Positions 6,654 to 13,602 of a DNA stretch of 22,263 nucleotides are shown here, in pieces. Origin of the DNA: an uncultured Oscillospiraceae bacterium (GTDB taxonomy: Bacteria > Bacillota > Clostridia > Oscillospirales > Oscillospiraceae); assembly GCA_910584285.1 (NCBI GenBank), contig CAJTYK010000034.1, forward strand, positions 1-22,263, read 5' to 3'. A program made the translations under genes and the position numbers. Each line of letters begins with the position of its first letter. Position 1 is the stretch's first letter. The notes below the pieces were generated by a model. That model saw only the letters and a list, made by a program, of their open reading frames with translations. It did not search any database and was not told where the DNA came from.

Positions 6654-6702
6654 GATAGAAAGTTTTTGAAGCTGTGCCGGCGGCTGCCGGAGCCGGACCT
6701 TT

Positions 6703-8127
6703 TTAGTAGGCCAGCTTGTTGTCCAGCCAGCCCTTCAGCTCATTGATCGGCACCCGCACCTGATCCATGGTGTCCCGATCCCGGATGGTGACGGCATGAT
6801 CCGCCTCCGTCTTGTCGTCGCCCACGGTGGCGAAGTCCACGGTGATACAGTAGGGGGTGCCGATCTCGTCCTGCCGACGGTAGCGCTTGCCGATGGAGCC
6901 GGCGTCGTCGTAATCCACCATAAAATACTTGGACAGCTCGGTTTGGATCTCCCGGGCCTTGTCCCCCAGCTTCTTGGACAGGGGCAGCACCGCGCACTTG
7001 AAGGGGGCCAGGGCCGGGTGGAGCCGCAGTACGGTACGCACGTCGTTCTTCTCGGCGTCCACCACCTCCTCGTCGTAGGCGTTGCACAGGAAGGCCAGCA
7101 GCATCCGCTCCACGCCCAGGGAGGGCTCGATGACATAGGGGATATAGTGCTCGTTTTTCTCCTGGTCGAAGTAGGTCAAATCCTTGCCGGAGGTGTTCTG
7201 GTGGGCGGTGAGGTCGAAGTTGGTGCGGCTGGCCACCCCCCACAGCTCGCCCCAGTCGGTGAAGGGGAAGGCGAACTCAAAGTCGGTGGTGGCGTTGGAG
7301 TAGTGGCTCAGCTCCTCGGGGTCGTGGTCACGCAGGCGCAGGTTCTCGTCCTTGATGCCCAGATCCAGCAGCCACTGGTGGCAGAAGTTCTTCCAGTAGG
7401 CGAACCACTCCAGCTCGGTGCCGGGCTGGCAGAAGAACTCCAGCTCCATCTGCTCGAACTCCCGGGTGCGGAAGATGAAGTTGCCCGGGGTGATCTCGTT
7501 GCGGAAGGACTTGCCGATCTGGCCGATGCCGAAGGGCAGCTTGCGCCGGGTGGTGCGCTGGACGTTGACGAAGTTGGTGAAGATGCCCTGGGCTGTCTCG
7601 GGGCGGAGGTACACGGTGTTTTTGGCGTCCTCGGTGACCCCCTGGAAGGTCTTGAACATCAGATTAAACTGACGGATGTCGGTCCAGTTGAACTTGCCGC
7701 AGGTGGGGCAGGCAATCTGGTGCTCGTCGATGAAGGCCTTCATCTCCTGCTGGCTCATGGCGTCCACGCTGTGGCCCAGCTCGAAGCTGTGCTCCTGGCA
7801 CCAGTCCTCGATGACCTTGTCGGCGCGGAAACGCTCCTTGCACTCCTTGCAGTCCATCAACGGGTCGGAGAAGCCGCCCACGTGTCCGCTGGCCACCCAC
7901 ACCTGGGGATTCATGAGGATGGCGGCGTCCAGCCCCACGTTGTAGGGGTTCTCCTGGACGAACTTTTTCCACCAGGCTTTTTTCACGTTGTTTTTCAGCT
8001 CCACCCCCAGGGGGCCGTAATCCCAGGTGTTGGCCAGGCCGCCGTAGATCTCGGAGCCGGGGAAGATGAAGCCTCGGCCCTTGCAAAGAGCCACAATCTT
8101 TTCCATGGGTTTTTCACTGTTTTTCAC
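6703..8127 (-). CDS. glyS: Glycyl-tRNA synthetase (dimeric, single-chain type)
   Basis: 474 residues. A class II aminoacyl-tRNA synthetase that charges tRNA-Gly with glycine. It is the alpha-2 (GlyQS) type shared with archaea and eukaryotes, not the two-subunit type. Characteristic stretches include GFIFPGSEIYGGLANTWDYG near the N-terminus, GHVGGFSDPLMDC, Cys pairs CKECKERF and CPTCGKF that may bind a metal, YLRPETAQGIF (motif 2 region) and EPSLGVERM (motif 3). A C-terminal anticodon-binding domain follows. The GTG at 8127 is chosen as start because AAGGAAG lies 9 bases upstream. An in-frame ATG seven codons on is the alternative. A T-box leader and a consensus promoter precede it. Confidence 0.95.
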   Translation of the reverse strand: MKNSEKPMEKIVALCKGRGFIFPGSEIYGGLANTWDYGPLGVELKNNVKKAWWKKFVQENPYNVGLDAAILMNPQVWVASGHVGGFSDPLMDCKECKERFRADKVIEDWCQEHSFELGHSVDAMSQQEMKAFIDEHQIACPTCGKFNWTDIRQFNLMFKTFQGVTEDAKNTVYLRPETAQGIFTNFVNVQRTTRRKLPFGIGQIGKSFRNEITPGNFIFRTREFEQMELEFFCQPGTELEWFAYWKNFCHQWLLDLGIKDENLRLRDHDPEELSHYSNATTDFEFAFPFTDWGELWGVASRTNFDLTAHQNTSGKDLTYFDQEKNEHYIPYVIEPSLGVERMLLAFLCNAYDEEVVDAEKNDVRTVLRLHPALAPFKCAVLPLSKKLGDKAREIQTELSKYFMVDYDDAGSIGKRYRRQDEIGTPYCITVDFATVGDDKTEADHAVTIRDRDTMDQVRVPINELKGWLDNKLAY

Positions 8128-8164
8128 AATATCATGCTTCCTTTCTGCTGATTCGGCTCAAAAC

Positions 8165-8400
8165 GAAAAATCGCCCCGAGCCCTTTGGCTCAGGGCGAAC
8201 GAAAACGTCCGCGGTTCCACCTGATTTCGTGCCGGCTGACAGCTCCGGCACGCACTCTTGCCCGGTAACGGCGGGGCCGCCGGGCCATTTCCTGCCCGGG
8301 CTCGGGAGGGCCTTCCCGCCGCGCCTTCGGGGGACTCGCACCGTCCGTCCCCTCTCTGAAGCCCCGTGCGCGGGGTACTGTTCTCCGTCATCGCTGATTG
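8165..8400 (-). promoter_or_regulatory. Glycine T-box riboswitch in the glyS leader
   Basis: On the minus strand the conserved T-box AGGTGGAACCGCGG (complement of 8209-8222) is followed by a terminator hairpin (CGCCCTGAGCC / GGCTCGGGGCG then TTTTT, 8165-8200). Stem I upstream has the AGTA and GAA sides of the specifier loop and an AGAGAGGGG block. The codon after GAA is GGC (complement of 8310-8312), a glycine codon matching the gene downstream. Uncharged tRNA-Gly would pair at GGC and stabilise the antiterminator, raising glyS expression when glycine is short. Confidence 0.92.
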
Positions 8401-8406
8401 GGAGGT

Positions 8407-8435
8407 ATTATATCACCCTCTCCCTCGGCTGTCAA
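8407..8435 (-). promoter_or_regulatory. Sigma-A promoter of the glyS T-box transcript
   Basis: Minus strand TTGACA (complement of 8430-8435), 17-base spacer, TATAAT (complement of 8407-8412), immediately before the leader. Confidence 0.9.
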
Positions 8436-8466
8436 GTGGGCCCGCCCCAAACGCGCCAATTTGATA

Positions 8467-8490
8467 GGGGCCGCCCTCCCGGACGGCCCC
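8467..8490 (-). terminator. Hairpin terminator after the pdaB-like gene
   Basis: On the minus strand GGGGCCGTCC and GGGCGGCCCC form a strong stem a few bases after the stop at 8496. The tail (TATCAAATTGG) has few T, so termination may be incomplete. Confidence 0.55.
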
Positions 8491-8495
8491 ATGGC

Positions 8496-9278
8496 TCAGC
8501 TCTTGGCCGGGCACTGCCGCCCGGTGTGGTCGATGGTGTAGTCCTGCCCGCAGGTGCCGCGGACGATGAGATCCGAGATGGGCACAAAGGTGTAGCCGTC
8601 CTGGAGCAGCTTCTCGATGATGCCCGGCAGAGCCTCGGGGGTGTGCGTGGCGGCGTTGTGGAACAGCACGATGGAGCCGGGCTGCACCTTGGAGGTCACC
8701 CGCTGGGTGATGTCCCCGGCGGACAGATCCTTCCAGTCCAGGCTGTCCACGTCCCACTGGATGGGCTCGATACCCATGGAACGCACCGCGTTGATCACAT
8801 GGTCGTCATATTCCCCGTAGGGGCAGCGGAACAGGGTGGGCCGCACCCCGGTCACCTTCTCGATCTTGTCCCCGCAGGCGTTGAGATCCTCCACGATCTC
8901 CTGGGGGGACAGCTTGTTGAAGTGGGCATGGGTATTGGAGTGGCTCATCACCTCGTGGCCGGCGTCGGACAGGGCCTTCACCGACTCGGGGTATTTGTCC
9001 ACCCACTCGCCCACCACGAAAAAGGTGGCTTTTACGTTATACTTGGCCAGGATGTCGATGAGCTGCTGGGTGTCCTCGTTGCCCCAGGCGGCGTCAAAGC
9101 TGATGGACAGCACCTTGTAATCCTTCTGCACGCAGTAGATGGGCAGCTGCCGGGTGGAGGCGGAGGCCCCCACCACCATCGGGTGGTTCACCACCCAGAA
9201 CATCATGACCGCCGCGATGGCGAAGGCCGCCGCCGCGAACACCTTCCGCCGCAGGTAAATGATTTTGGTTCCTTTCAT
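8496..9278 (-). CDS. Membrane-anchored polysaccharide deacetylase, PdaB-like
   Basis: 260 residues from the ATG at 9278, which has GGAGGGG 8 bases upstream. One hydrophobic segment (about residues 11-31) anchors a carbohydrate esterase 4 domain outside the cell. NodB motifs are visible: SFDAAWGNED (Asp62 as catalytic base), SHSNTH (His113 and His117, metal), RCPYG (Arg151) and LFHN (His207). The second Asp of the classic 'TFDDG' is Ala, as in the sporulation-linked PdaB group, where the motif reads like FDISWG. Members act on peptidoglycan, and in B. subtilis PdaB is needed for lasting spore formation. The match to PdaB rather than another CE4 enzyme is a judgement from the N-terminal half. 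Confidence 0.82.
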   Translation of the reverse strand: MKGTKIIYLRRKVFAAAAFAIAAVMMFWVVNHPMVVGASASTRQLPIYCVQKDYKVLSISFDAAWGNEDTQQLIDILAKYNVKATFFVVGEWVDKYPESVKALSDAGHEVMSHSNTHAHFNKLSPQEIVEDLNACGDKIEKVTGVRPTLFRCPYGEYDDHVINAVRSMGIEPIQWDVDSLDWKDLSAGDITQRVTSKVQPGSIVLFHNAATHTPEALPGIIEKLLQDGYTFVPISDLIVRGTCGQDYTIDHTGRQCPAKS

Positions 9279-9344
9279 GATTGACCCCTCCAATGCTCGG
9301 TATTGCTACACCTTATGCAAAAAAGGAGCCGTTCATGTTTTTAA

Positions 9345-9382
9345 GCAAAAACAGGCCCCGCGTCTATGGACGCAGGGCCTGT
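9345..9382 (-). terminator. Terminator of the transglutaminase-like gene
   Basis: On the minus strand ACAGGCCCTGCGTCC and GGACGCGGGGCCTGT type arms (9351-9382) form a long stem followed by TTTTTGC. It starts about 10 bases after the stop at 9393. Confidence 0.85.
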
Positions 9383-9392
9383 CGTCAGCGGT

Positions 9393-10316
9393 TCACGCCC
9401 CGGTCTGCGGCGGGGCGGTCAGTGCGGAAATGTCATAGCAGGGCTCCTCGGGCGCGGTCTGGATCCGCTTCAGAGAATTCTGAAACATCTGTTGATACTT
9501 CTGTACCTCCTCGGGGGACATCCCCTGGTCGGGCAGAATGCTGAGACGGTATTCCATCATGGTGATACGGTTCCGCTTCAGATCGTAACCACCGGGGACA
9601 AAATTGAGCCACTCGTTTTTGGAACCAAAGCAATTATAGCGCTCGATACAGAGCCAGAACAGGTTTTTACAGATATAGCTGTTCGAATCCATGTGCCTAT
9701 CCCACAGCCGCCGCAGGTCGCCTTTCCGATCCGCAGATGCAATAAATGTGGTAAATTTCCGGCGGGCAAAGCGCTCCCGGATCTCCAAAACAGACAATGG
9801 GCTGCCGTTTTCATCCACAAACCAGCCGTCTGTGGTAGGATCCAACATAATCCATTTGCCCAGCTCAGGATCATAGATCTCGGTCACAACATGGTTGTCA
9901 TTGTCATAGGGGGAGTAGGGCATGATCGTCACCCGTCGGGCGTAAATCCCCACCGCCAGACAGCACTCCGCCAAAATCTTGGACTTGTTCAGACAGTTGA
10001 TTCCCTGATCGGGCCGTTCATAGCTGTACTCCAGCAGGGAGAGGGCATCGCAGGGGACGTGGTTATCAAAATAGGGTGAATGGGTCAGCCTGGGGGCCAG
10101 GTGGTGCAGCAGCCGCTTGGCCCGCTGAAAGGCGCTCCCCTTCCCCGCCAGTTTGTCCAAGCCGTACTTCTCCCGCAGCGTCCCATATTCCGGGCAGTCC
10201 AAATCATACTCAGGCATTACGGCAGGCCCGGGGCGAAATTCCGGGTTATTCACCAAAATGCCGCTATAGATGTCAAATAGTCGGCGCTCGGTTTCCAGCC
10301 GTTCCGCTTTCGTCAT
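9393..10316 (-). CDS. Transglutaminase-like cysteine hydrolase-fold protein, cytosolic
   Basis: 307 residues with no signal peptide or membrane helix. The central part has the transglutaminase-like catalytic order: Cys108 in INCLNKSKILAECCLAVGI, His142 in DNDNHVVTEIYD and Asp159 in KWIMLDPT. Before the core is a helical N-terminus (LETERRLFDIYSG) and after it a helical, Arg-rich tail ending in a Pro/Ala segment. Family members include peptidases and amidases as well as crosslinking enzymes, so the reaction is unknown. The start ATG has GAAGGAGA 9 bases upstream. It has its own terminator and a weak promoter, and no partner gene is evident. Confidence 0.75.
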   Translation of the reverse strand: MTKAERLETERRLFDIYSGILVNNPEFRPGPAVMPEYDLDCPEYGTLREKYGLDKLAGKGSAFQRAKRLLHHLAPRLTHSPYFDNHVPCDALSLLEYSYERPDQGINCLNKSKILAECCLAVGIYARRVTIMPYSPYDNDNHVVTEIYDPELGKWIMLDPTTDGWFVDENGSPLSVLEIRERFARRKFTTFIASADRKGDLRRLWDRHMDSNSYICKNLFWLCIERYNCFGSKNEWLNFVPGGYDLKRNRITMMEYRLSILPDQGMSPEEVQKYQQMFQNSLKRIQTAPEEPCYDISALTAPPQTGA

Positions 10317-10348
10317 GGGTCAGTCTCCTTCGACATTTGATAGGCTGA

Positions 10349-10376
10349 GGATAACAGATTCTATGGTTGTGTTCAA
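10349..10376 (-). promoter_or_regulatory. Weak candidate promoter of the transglutaminase-like gene
   Basis: Minus strand TTGAAC (complement of 10371-10376), 16-base spacer, TTATCC (complement of 10349-10354). The -10 is poor. A single TGTCGAA core lies downstream in the leader (10329-10335), touching the ribosome site. Confidence 0.35.
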
Positions 10377-10443
10377 TCGCGGCAATTTTGATAAAATTCA
10401 ACCGGAAGTTTACCATCGGTGCCGCAGAAAAAGGGCGGGGGCA

Positions 10444-11376
10444 TCAGAACGTCAGCACCTCCTGCTCCGGCTTGTCCGCCGGGCCCAGGACGGTGACGTG
10501 GAGCACCGGGCCGTCCTCCCCCTGGTACGCCTTGTGGCGCTCCAAGTGGATCACCCCGGTCACGTCTACCCAGGAGCGGTTTTCATAGTCGTCGAAGCCC
10601 TCCCCCCGGGCCACCAGGCCCAGGAAGGTGATGTCCGCCTCGCAGCAGGTCATGGCGAACCGGCCCAGGATCACCTCGCCGGGGTACTGGGGCAGATGGC
10701 ACACCACCGTCTTGGCGTGGATGGCCTTGCCCTCGTACCGCTCGGGGTGTTCCATCACGTCCACGTACCACACGCCGAAGTCGTCGTCCGGCAGGTCGAT
10801 GATGTCCTGGCTGAGGTCGAAGGGGCATACGGTGTCGTCGGCGTAGTCCTCGCTGGTGCCGTCGGTGTTCTCCAAATAGATGTTGGCCCGCCGGTTCACC
10901 ATCCGCAGGTTGCGCTGGCGCAGGGTGGTCCGCAGGGCCTCGTCGCAGCGGTTGAACACGATCATGTCCGCGTTGGTGATCTTCTCCATCATGAGCTGGC
11001 CCAGGTTTTTGGCGTACATCTCGAAGGTGGCCGCCTCCACCATGGTCATGATCTGGTACAGCACCCAGTTGTTGGGCAGCGCATCCTGGTAGAAGCGACC
11101 CAGGCTCCACATCCCGTTGAACTCCACCAGCACCTGGCGGGGCTTGTACTTCTTCTCGCACTGCTTGAGAAAGTCCCGGGTGAGCTCGGCCTCCTCCTCC
11201 ACCGTCACCACCGTCACGTTGTCCAGCGCCCGGGGGTTGTACTCCTCCGTCCCCTCCTCGCAGCAGATCAGCAGGGTGGGATCCTCCCGGGCGAAGCCGT
11301 CCTGTAACACGCCGTTGAGGAAGGAGGTCTTGCCGCCGTCCAGGAAGCCGGCCACCAGATAGACAGGGATATCCAT
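10444..11376 (-). CDS. COG0523/CobW-type GTPase fused to a DUF1980-like domain
   Basis: 310 residues. The N-terminal domain is a G3E GTPase: Walker A GFLDGGKTS (10-18), ICCEEGTEEY (37-46), VEFNGMW (84-90) and guanine-site-like NRCD (142-145). It lacks the GCxCC motif of metal-chaperone members. From about residue 200 the sequence changes to DVMEHPERYEGK, then GRFAMTCCEADITFLGLVA and SWVDVTGVI. This resembles the DUF1980 domain of YcgQ-type proteins, with its conserved Cys-Cys (245-246). YcgQ-like proteins and COG0523 GTPases both occur in zinc-responsive loci, so a metal-handling role is inferred. The gene starts 12 bases after the stop of the CobW gene upstream, making one operon. No convincing terminator is seen in 10317-10443. 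Confidence 0.75.
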   Translation of the reverse strand: MDIPVYLVAGFLDGGKTSFLNGVLQDGFAREDPTLLICCEEGTEEYNPRALDNVTVVTVEEEAELTRDFLKQCEKKYKPRQVLVEFNGMWSLGRFYQDALPNNWVLYQIMTMVEAATFEMYAKNLGQLMMEKITNADMIVFNRCDEALRTTLRQRNLRMVNRRANIYLENTDGTSEDYADDTVCPFDLSQDIIDLPDDDFGVWYVDVMEHPERYEGKAIHAKTVVCHLPQYPGEVILGRFAMTCCEADITFLGLVARGEGFDDYENRSWVDVTGVIHLERHKAYQGEDGPVLHVTVLGPADKPEQEVLTF

Positions 11377-11388
11377 ATCCGCGCCCTC

Positions 11389-12528
11389 TTACAGGCCGAA
11401 CAGGGCGGCCAGCCCGTCCTCGTCCAGCTTGGCGCCGATGACGCACAGCCGCCCGGTGTAGTCGGCGGGGCCGGTGCGCACCTCATGCTCCTCGGGCACG
11501 TAGTCGAAATGGAGCCACTGCCCGTCCTCTCCGGGGACGATGCCTTTAGCCCGGAGGATGGAACCGTACCCGCCCTGATCCAGCTCCGCCAGGATGTGCT
11601 CCAGGCCGTCCCGGGTAAAGGGCTTCACCGTCTCCCGGCCCCAACTGGAAAACACCTCGTCGGCGTGGTGATGGTCGTGATGGTCGTGGCAGCCGCACTC
11701 CTCACCGTGATCGTGATGGTGCTCATGGTCATGATCGTGGTGATGGCTGTGGTCGTGGTCATGATCGTGATGCTCATGGTCGTGATGATGGTCATGATCG
11801 TGGTCATGTTCCTCGTGCTCATGATGGGGATCGTGCCCCTCATGATCGTGATCGTGGTGATGGTGGGCGTGGGCCGCCTCCTCCGCCGCGTGGGCCTCCC
11901 GGATGCGCTCCAGCAGCTCCTCCTCCAGGGAGGTCTTTTCAATGGCGGACAGGATGGTTTTACCGTCCAGCTGATCCCAGGGGGTGGTGAGGATCACTGC
12001 GCCGGGGTTCTTCTCCCGCAGCAGGGCCGCGGCCGCCTCCAGCTTGTCCTGGGAGAGGTTCTGGGTGCGGGAGAGGATGATGGTGCCCGCGCTCTCGATC
12101 TGGTTGTTGTAGAACTCCCCGAAGTTCTTCATATAGACCTTTACCTTGGACGCGTCCGCCACGGTGACGAAGCTGTTCAGCTTCAGGGCAGGATCGTCCT
12201 GGGCGGCCTTCTCCACCGCCGCCACCACGTCGGACAGCTTGCCCACGCCGGAGGGCTCGATGAGGATCCGGTCGGGGTGGAATTTGTCCTCCACCTCATG
12301 GAGGGCCCTGCCGAAATCGCCCACCAGGGAGCAGCAGATGCAGCCGGAGGACATCTCGGAGATCTCCACGCCGGCGTCCTTGAGGAAGCCGCCGTCTACG
12401 CTGATCTCACCGAATTCGTTTTCGATCAGCACCAGCTTCTCTCCCTGGTATGCCTCCGCCAGCAGCTTCTTGATCAGAGTGGTTTTGCCCGCGCCTAAAA
12501 AGCCGGACACGATGTCGATTTTTGCCAT
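11389..12528 (-). CDS. COG0523/CobW-family GTPase with long His/Asp metal-binding tract
   Basis: 379 residues. Walker A GFLGAGKTT (9-17), the metal motif SGCICCS (Cys63, 65, 66) and IEPSGVGK belong to the COG0523 zinc/cobalt chaperone GTPases. A CobW C-terminal domain follows from about residue 290. Residues 220-288 form a tract with 38 His and many Asp/Glu, plus a CGC, between the two domains, a likely metal store or sensor loop. Such proteins deliver metal to target enzymes, usually when zinc is scarce. It is first in a two-gene operon with the GTPase-DUF1980 fusion, behind a good promoter. No clear Zur operator could be picked out by eye. Confidence 0.9.
   Translation of the reverse strand: MAKIDIVSGFLGAGKTTLIKKLLAEAYQGEKLVLIENEFGEISVDGGFLKDAGVEISEMSSGCICCSLVGDFGRALHEVEDKFHPDRILIEPSGVGKLSDVVAAVEKAAQDDPALKLNSFVTVADASKVKVYMKNFGEFYNNQIESAGTIILSRTQNLSQDKLEAAAALLREKNPGAVILTTPWDQLDGKTILSAIEKTSLEEELLERIREAHAAEEAAHAHHHHDHDHEGHDPHHEHEEHDHDHDHHHDHEHHDHDHDHSHHHDHDHEHHHDHGEECGCHDHHDHHHADEVFSSWGRETVKPFTRDGLEHILAELDQGGYGSILRAKGIVPGEDGQWLHFDYVPEEHEVRTGPADYTGRLCVIGAKLDEDGLAALFGL
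11665..11871 (-). repeat. His/Asp codon repeat tract inside the CobW gene
   Basis: About 207 bases of near-repetitive CAT/CAC and GAT/GAC codons (plus-strand ATGGTCATGATCGTGG-like units) encode the His-rich loop. Its repeat character makes it prone to length change by slippage. The reading frame is intact here. Confidence 0.85.
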
Positions 12529-12561
12529 TGGGAATCAGTCCCTTTCCATTGGATTTTCCCT

Positions 12562-12590
12562 ATTTTACCGCCCGGGGCCGGGAAAGTCAA
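12562..12590 (-). promoter_or_regulatory. Sigma-A promoter of the two-gene CobW operon
   Basis: Minus strand TTGACT (complement of 12585-12590), 17-base spacer, TAAAAT (complement of 12562-12567), about 30 bases before the ATG at 12528. The GC-rich spacer contains the palindrome CCGGCCCCGG-like sequence. Confidence 0.75.
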
Positions 12591-12611
12591 GCGCCGGAGC
12601 CCCCCTCCGCA

Positions 12612-12640
12612 TTGACTTTTTCCCCCGTCTTTTGTATAAT
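12612..12640 (+). promoter_or_regulatory. Sigma-A promoter of rmlA
   Basis: TTGACT (12612-12617), 17-base spacer, perfect TATAAT (12635-12640), divergent from the CobW promoter and 57 bases before the rmlA start. Confidence 0.85.
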
Positions 12641-12696
12641 AGACTTGAAAAATCCGACGCTTCGATTGCGCTGACCGCACAGAATGGAGGGTACTT

Positions 12697-13557
12697 ATGA
12701 AGGGCATTATTTTGGCCGCAGGGCGAGGCACCCGCCTGTATCCCATGACCCGCCCGGTCTGCAAGCCCCTGCTTCCCGTGTATGACAAGCCCCTGATCTA
12801 TTATCCCCTGTCCGTCCTGATCCAGGCGGGCATCCGGGAGGTACTGGTCATCGTGCCCCCCGGCGAGGTGGACACCTTCGCCGCCCTGCTGGGGGACGGC
12901 TCCCAGCTGGGTATGTCCATCCAATACACCGTCCAGCCCGTGGCCCGGGGCATCGCCGACGCGCTGCTCATCGGCGGGGACTTCCTGGCGGGGGAGGACG
13001 TGTGCCTGGTGCTGGGGGACAACATCTTCTGGGCCGCCGATCTGGATCTCACCCTCCAGCAGGCCGCCCAGGACAACCGGGGGGGCACCGTGTTCGGCTG
13101 CCGGGTGGACGACCCCCGGCCCTTCGGGGTGGTGGAGTTCGACAAGGACGGCAGGGCCATCTCCATCGAGGAGAAGCCCCAGCACCCCAAGTCCAATTAC
13201 ATCGTCCCCGGCCTGTACTTCTACACCAACGAGGCGCTGTCCATCGCCGGGGGGCTGACCCCCTCCGCCCGGGGGGAGCTGGAGATCACCGACGTGAACC
13301 TGGAATTCCTCCGCCGGGAGAATTTGCAGGTGATCCCCCTGGAGGACAACTACGTGTGGCTGGACGCGGGCAGCGCCGACAGCCTGCTCACCGCCGCCCA
13401 GACCATCTACGCCCTCCAGCACGGCGGGCGGTACGTGGGGTGTATTGAGGAGTGCGCCTTCCGGCAGGGGTGGATCACGGAGGAGCAGCTCCGCTCGCTG
13501 GGCCGGCCCATGGCTATGACGGCCTACGGGCAATATCTGCTGTCCATTCAGGTATAA
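12697..13557 (+). CDS. rmlA: Glucose-1-phosphate thymidylyltransferase
   Basis: 286 residues, the usual length. It makes dTDP-glucose from dTTP and glucose-1-phosphate, the first step to dTDP-rhamnose and related surface sugars. Visible motifs are the nucleotide-binding MKGIILAAGRGTRLYP, the KPLLPVYDKPLIYYPL block, LVLGDNIF (metal/phosphate region), SIEEKPQHPKSNY and WLDAGSADSLL. ATG follows GGAGGG. Unlike most loci, rmlB, rmlC and rmlD are not adjacent: the gene stands alone with its own promoter and terminator. Confidence 0.95.
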   Translation: MKGIILAAGRGTRLYPMTRPVCKPLLPVYDKPLIYYPLSVLIQAGIREVLVIVPPGEVDTFAALLGDGSQLGMSIQYTVQPVARGIADALLIGGDFLAGEDVCLVLGDNIFWAADLDLTLQQAAQDNRGGTVFGCRVDDPRPFGVVEFDKDGRAISIEEKPQHPKSNYIVPGLYFYTNEALSIAGGLTPSARGELEITDVNLEFLRRENLQVIPLEDNYVWLDAGSADSLLTAAQTIYALQHGGRYVGCIEECAFRQGWITEEQLRSLGRPMAMTAYGQYLLSIQV

Positions 13558-13560
13558 GAA

Positions 13561-13598
13561 ACGAGGGGCCCCTCCCGGATTGGAAGGGGCCCCTCGTT
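13561..13598. terminator. Convergent terminator between rmlA and the anti-sigma-like gene
   Basis: ACGAGGGGCCCCT and AGGGGCCCCTCGT pair perfectly around an 11-base loop, with short T-rich tails on both sides (TTCTGTTC on plus, TTTCTTAT on minus). It occupies the whole 45-base gap between the converging genes. Confidence 0.85.
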
Positions 13599-13602
13599 CT
13601 GT

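Noticed and set aside
9279..9345. Possible sigma-G-like promoter (GCATA, 18 bases, CATTGGA) before the pdaB-like gene
   Set aside because: The putative -10 overlaps the ribosome binding site, so the transcript would lack it.
11485..12498. Val/Met-rich 337-residue open frame on the plus strand opposite the CobW gene
   Set aside because: The apparent membrane segments are the complement of His/Asp codons. The opposite strand has clear CobW motifs.
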